Of a stretch of DNA of 6,522 nucleotides, positions 5,667 to 6,522 are shown one piece after another (the first letter of the stretch is position 1; each line of letters begins with the position of its first letter). The position numbers and the translations under genes were made by a program. Under the pieces are notes generated by a model. It made no database searches and was not told where the DNA came from. It saw nothing but the letters and a program-made list of their open reading frames with translations. The stretch lies in the NCBI GenBank assembly GCA_002422865.1, contig DITN01000005.1, positions 1 through 6,522 on the forward strand, in the 5' to 3' direction. Origin of the DNA: Bacteroidetes bacterium UBA6183. GTDB taxonomy: Bacteria > Bacteroidota > Bacteroidia > UKL13-3.

Positions 5667-6305
5667 ATGACCAACGAAATTGAAAATATAATCGACTTAT
5701 TTGATGAGTTATACGTGTTTGAAACAAAGGAAGAGCCTGCTACAAAAGTAAGTGCAGATGTTGTTTCTGAGTCAATCGAGACAGTTTCAGTATCGAAAGT
5801 TGAAGGCGTAAATTCAACTGTTCTTGAAATTGAACCTGCTGTTGAAACCTCAGTGCCAACATTACAAAACGATTCTTTTGTTGAAACTCAACCGGAATTA
5901 ACTGCACCTCAAAACGAGCCTATAGTTCAAATACCGTTAAATTATTCGGGTGCAAACAAAAGGCTTATTGCCATTATATACAATGATATAATTAATGATA
6001 GCCGAGAAAATGTTGAAATGCTTAGTAATTTAATTACTAAAGCCCTCAAATTCAGCATGTATGATGTGGCTGTCGTGAGATTGTCAAAAAATCAAAATCA
6101 CACCATCGAAGAAATTATTACTCAATTACAATCAAAATATGCCATTGTTTGGGGTGCGCCCGAGGATTTTACTCATCAAACCATACATCAGGTTAATCAA
6201 ATAAATCAAACACATTTATTGGTTACTGATTTTGTACATCAATATCACAATAACAATGATTATAAGGTGCAATTATGGGCTGCTATTCAATCACTTTTTG
6301 CGTAA
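5667..6305 (+). CDS. Hypothetical protein with a possible DNA polymerase III psi (HolD)-like C-terminal domain
   Basis: This is a 212-aa soluble protein in three parts. Residues 1-20 are an acidic amphipathic segment (ENIIDLFDELYVFE). Residues about 21-103 are a low-complexity, probably disordered linker rich in Glu, Val, Thr, Ser and Pro. Residues about 104-212 are an alpha/beta domain starting KRLIAIIYND. It has helix LSNLITKALKF, strand DVAVVRL, strand AIVWGAP, a histidine/glutamine-rich turn, strand HLLVTDF and the closing DYKVQLWAAIQSLF. The order strand-G, loop, short hydrophobic strand, then K-x-x-LW-x-x-I matches what I recall of the psi subunit of E. coli (ending AALWQQI), whose N-terminal peptide binds the clamp-loader collar. 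This is inference by eye. ATG 5667 is chosen because upstream in-frame codons from 5583 are only the antisense of ilvE. It is followed 6 bp later by rdgB, a likely operon. Confidence 0.7.
   Translation: MTNEIENIIDLFDELYVFETKEEPATKVSADVVSESIETVSVSKVEGVNSTVLEIEPAVETSVPTLQNDSFVETQPELTAPQNEPIVQIPLNYSGANKRLIAIIYNDIINDSRENVEMLSNLITKALKFSMYDVAVVRLSKNQNHTIEEIITQLQSKYAIVWGAPEDFTHQTIHQVNQINQTHLLVTDFVHQYHNNNDYKVQLWAAIQSLFA
5743..5775 (-). promoter_or_regulatory. Candidate ilvE promoter inside the psi-like gene
   Basis: On the minus strand, TTG (+ coordinates 5773-5775), a 22-bp spacer and TACTTTTG (5743-5750) fit the Bacteroidota pattern TTG-N17-23-TAnnTTTG in full. Transcription would start near 5737, giving a leader of roughly 85-90 nt before the ilvE ATG at 5650. 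This RNA would be antisense to the first 70 or so bases of the psi-like gene. Confidence 0.4.
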
Positions 6306-6311
6306 TAAGAC

Positions 6312-6522
6312 ATGAGACTGGTTTTTGCTACACACAATAAATACAAAGCTGCCGAAGTTCAAAAAATGGTGAACGAACCTTATGAGGTAATAACATTAAC
6401 CGATTTGGATATTTTGGAAGAAATTCCGGAAACGGGAACAACCTTACAGGCAAATGCATTGATAAAAGCACGTTTTGTGCACCAAATGTTAGGCTACAAT
6501 TGTTTTGCTGATGATACCGGAC
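6312..6522 (+). CDS. rdgB: Non-canonical purine NTP pyrophosphatase (RdgB/HAM1), 3' truncated by window edge
   Basis: This cytoplasmic house-cleaning enzyme hydrolyses dITP, XTP and related deaminated purine nucleotides to monophosphates, keeping them out of DNA and RNA. Only the first 70 codons are in the window and the frame is open at the right edge. The N-terminus MRLVFATHNKYKAAEV carries the (S/T)HNxxK substrate-binding motif. LTDLDILEEIPETGTTLQANALIKA matches the EtGxTfxxNAxxKA segment with its metal-binding glutamate and asparagine. The last visible residues, CFADDTG, match the ADDSGL motif with the catalytic aspartates. The ATG follows the stop of the psi-like gene by 6 bp, so the two are probably co-transcribed. 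Confidence 0.93.
   Translation, partial: MRLVFATHNKYKAAEVQKMVNEPYEVITLTDLDILEEIPETGTTLQANALIKARFVHQMLGYNCFADDTG

Noticed and set aside
5651..5674. Longer ilvE start at 5674
   Set aside because: It adds MVIFKIKT, which does not fit the family N-terminus, and overlaps the divergent gene. ATG 5650 gives a normal 353-aa enzyme.

Overview
The window looks like chromosomal DNA of a member of the Bacteroidota. The evidence is an AT-rich sequence with A/T-rich leaders instead of Shine-Dalgarno sites, matches to the phylum's TAnnTTTG promoter element, a TonB-dependent receptor with an N-terminal carboxypeptidase-regulatory-like domain, and a Bacteroidota-like branched-chain aminotransferase. The genus cannot be told; a Flavobacteriia, Chitinophagia or Cytophagia-type lineage is plausible.

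Layout. Bases 1-340 are the 3' end of an APC-superfamily amino acid permease (+). Bases 341-1588 are a small accessory patch. It holds a parD-parE type II toxin-antitoxin pair with overlapping genes (456-999) and a two-helix membrane protein of unknown role (1099-1548). This patch sits between the permease and a large convergent gene (1589-4453, -) for an outer-membrane TonB-dependent receptor with no SusD partner in view. After a 135-bp intergenic region with a clear intrinsic terminator and possible operators comes ilvE (4589-5650, -), a branched-chain amino acid aminotransferase. Divergent from ilvE, with only 16 bp between start codons, is a 212-aa protein (5667-6305, +). Its C-terminal domain resembles, by eye, the psi subunit (HolD) of DNA polymerase III. 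Six bases later the rdgB/HAM1 nucleotide-pool pyrophosphatase gene starts (6312, +) and runs off the window.

How the genes relate. The permease and ilvE both touch amino acid metabolism but are not in one operon. The psi-like gene and rdgB are probably co-transcribed and would both bear on DNA replication if the psi assignment holds. The toxin-antitoxin pair and its membrane-protein neighbour look like acquired cargo between convergent resident genes.

Most of the window is ordinary. The best leads are the candidate psi-like protein, the crossed divergent promoters at ilvE/psi-like, and the repeat-flanked toxin-antitoxin patch.
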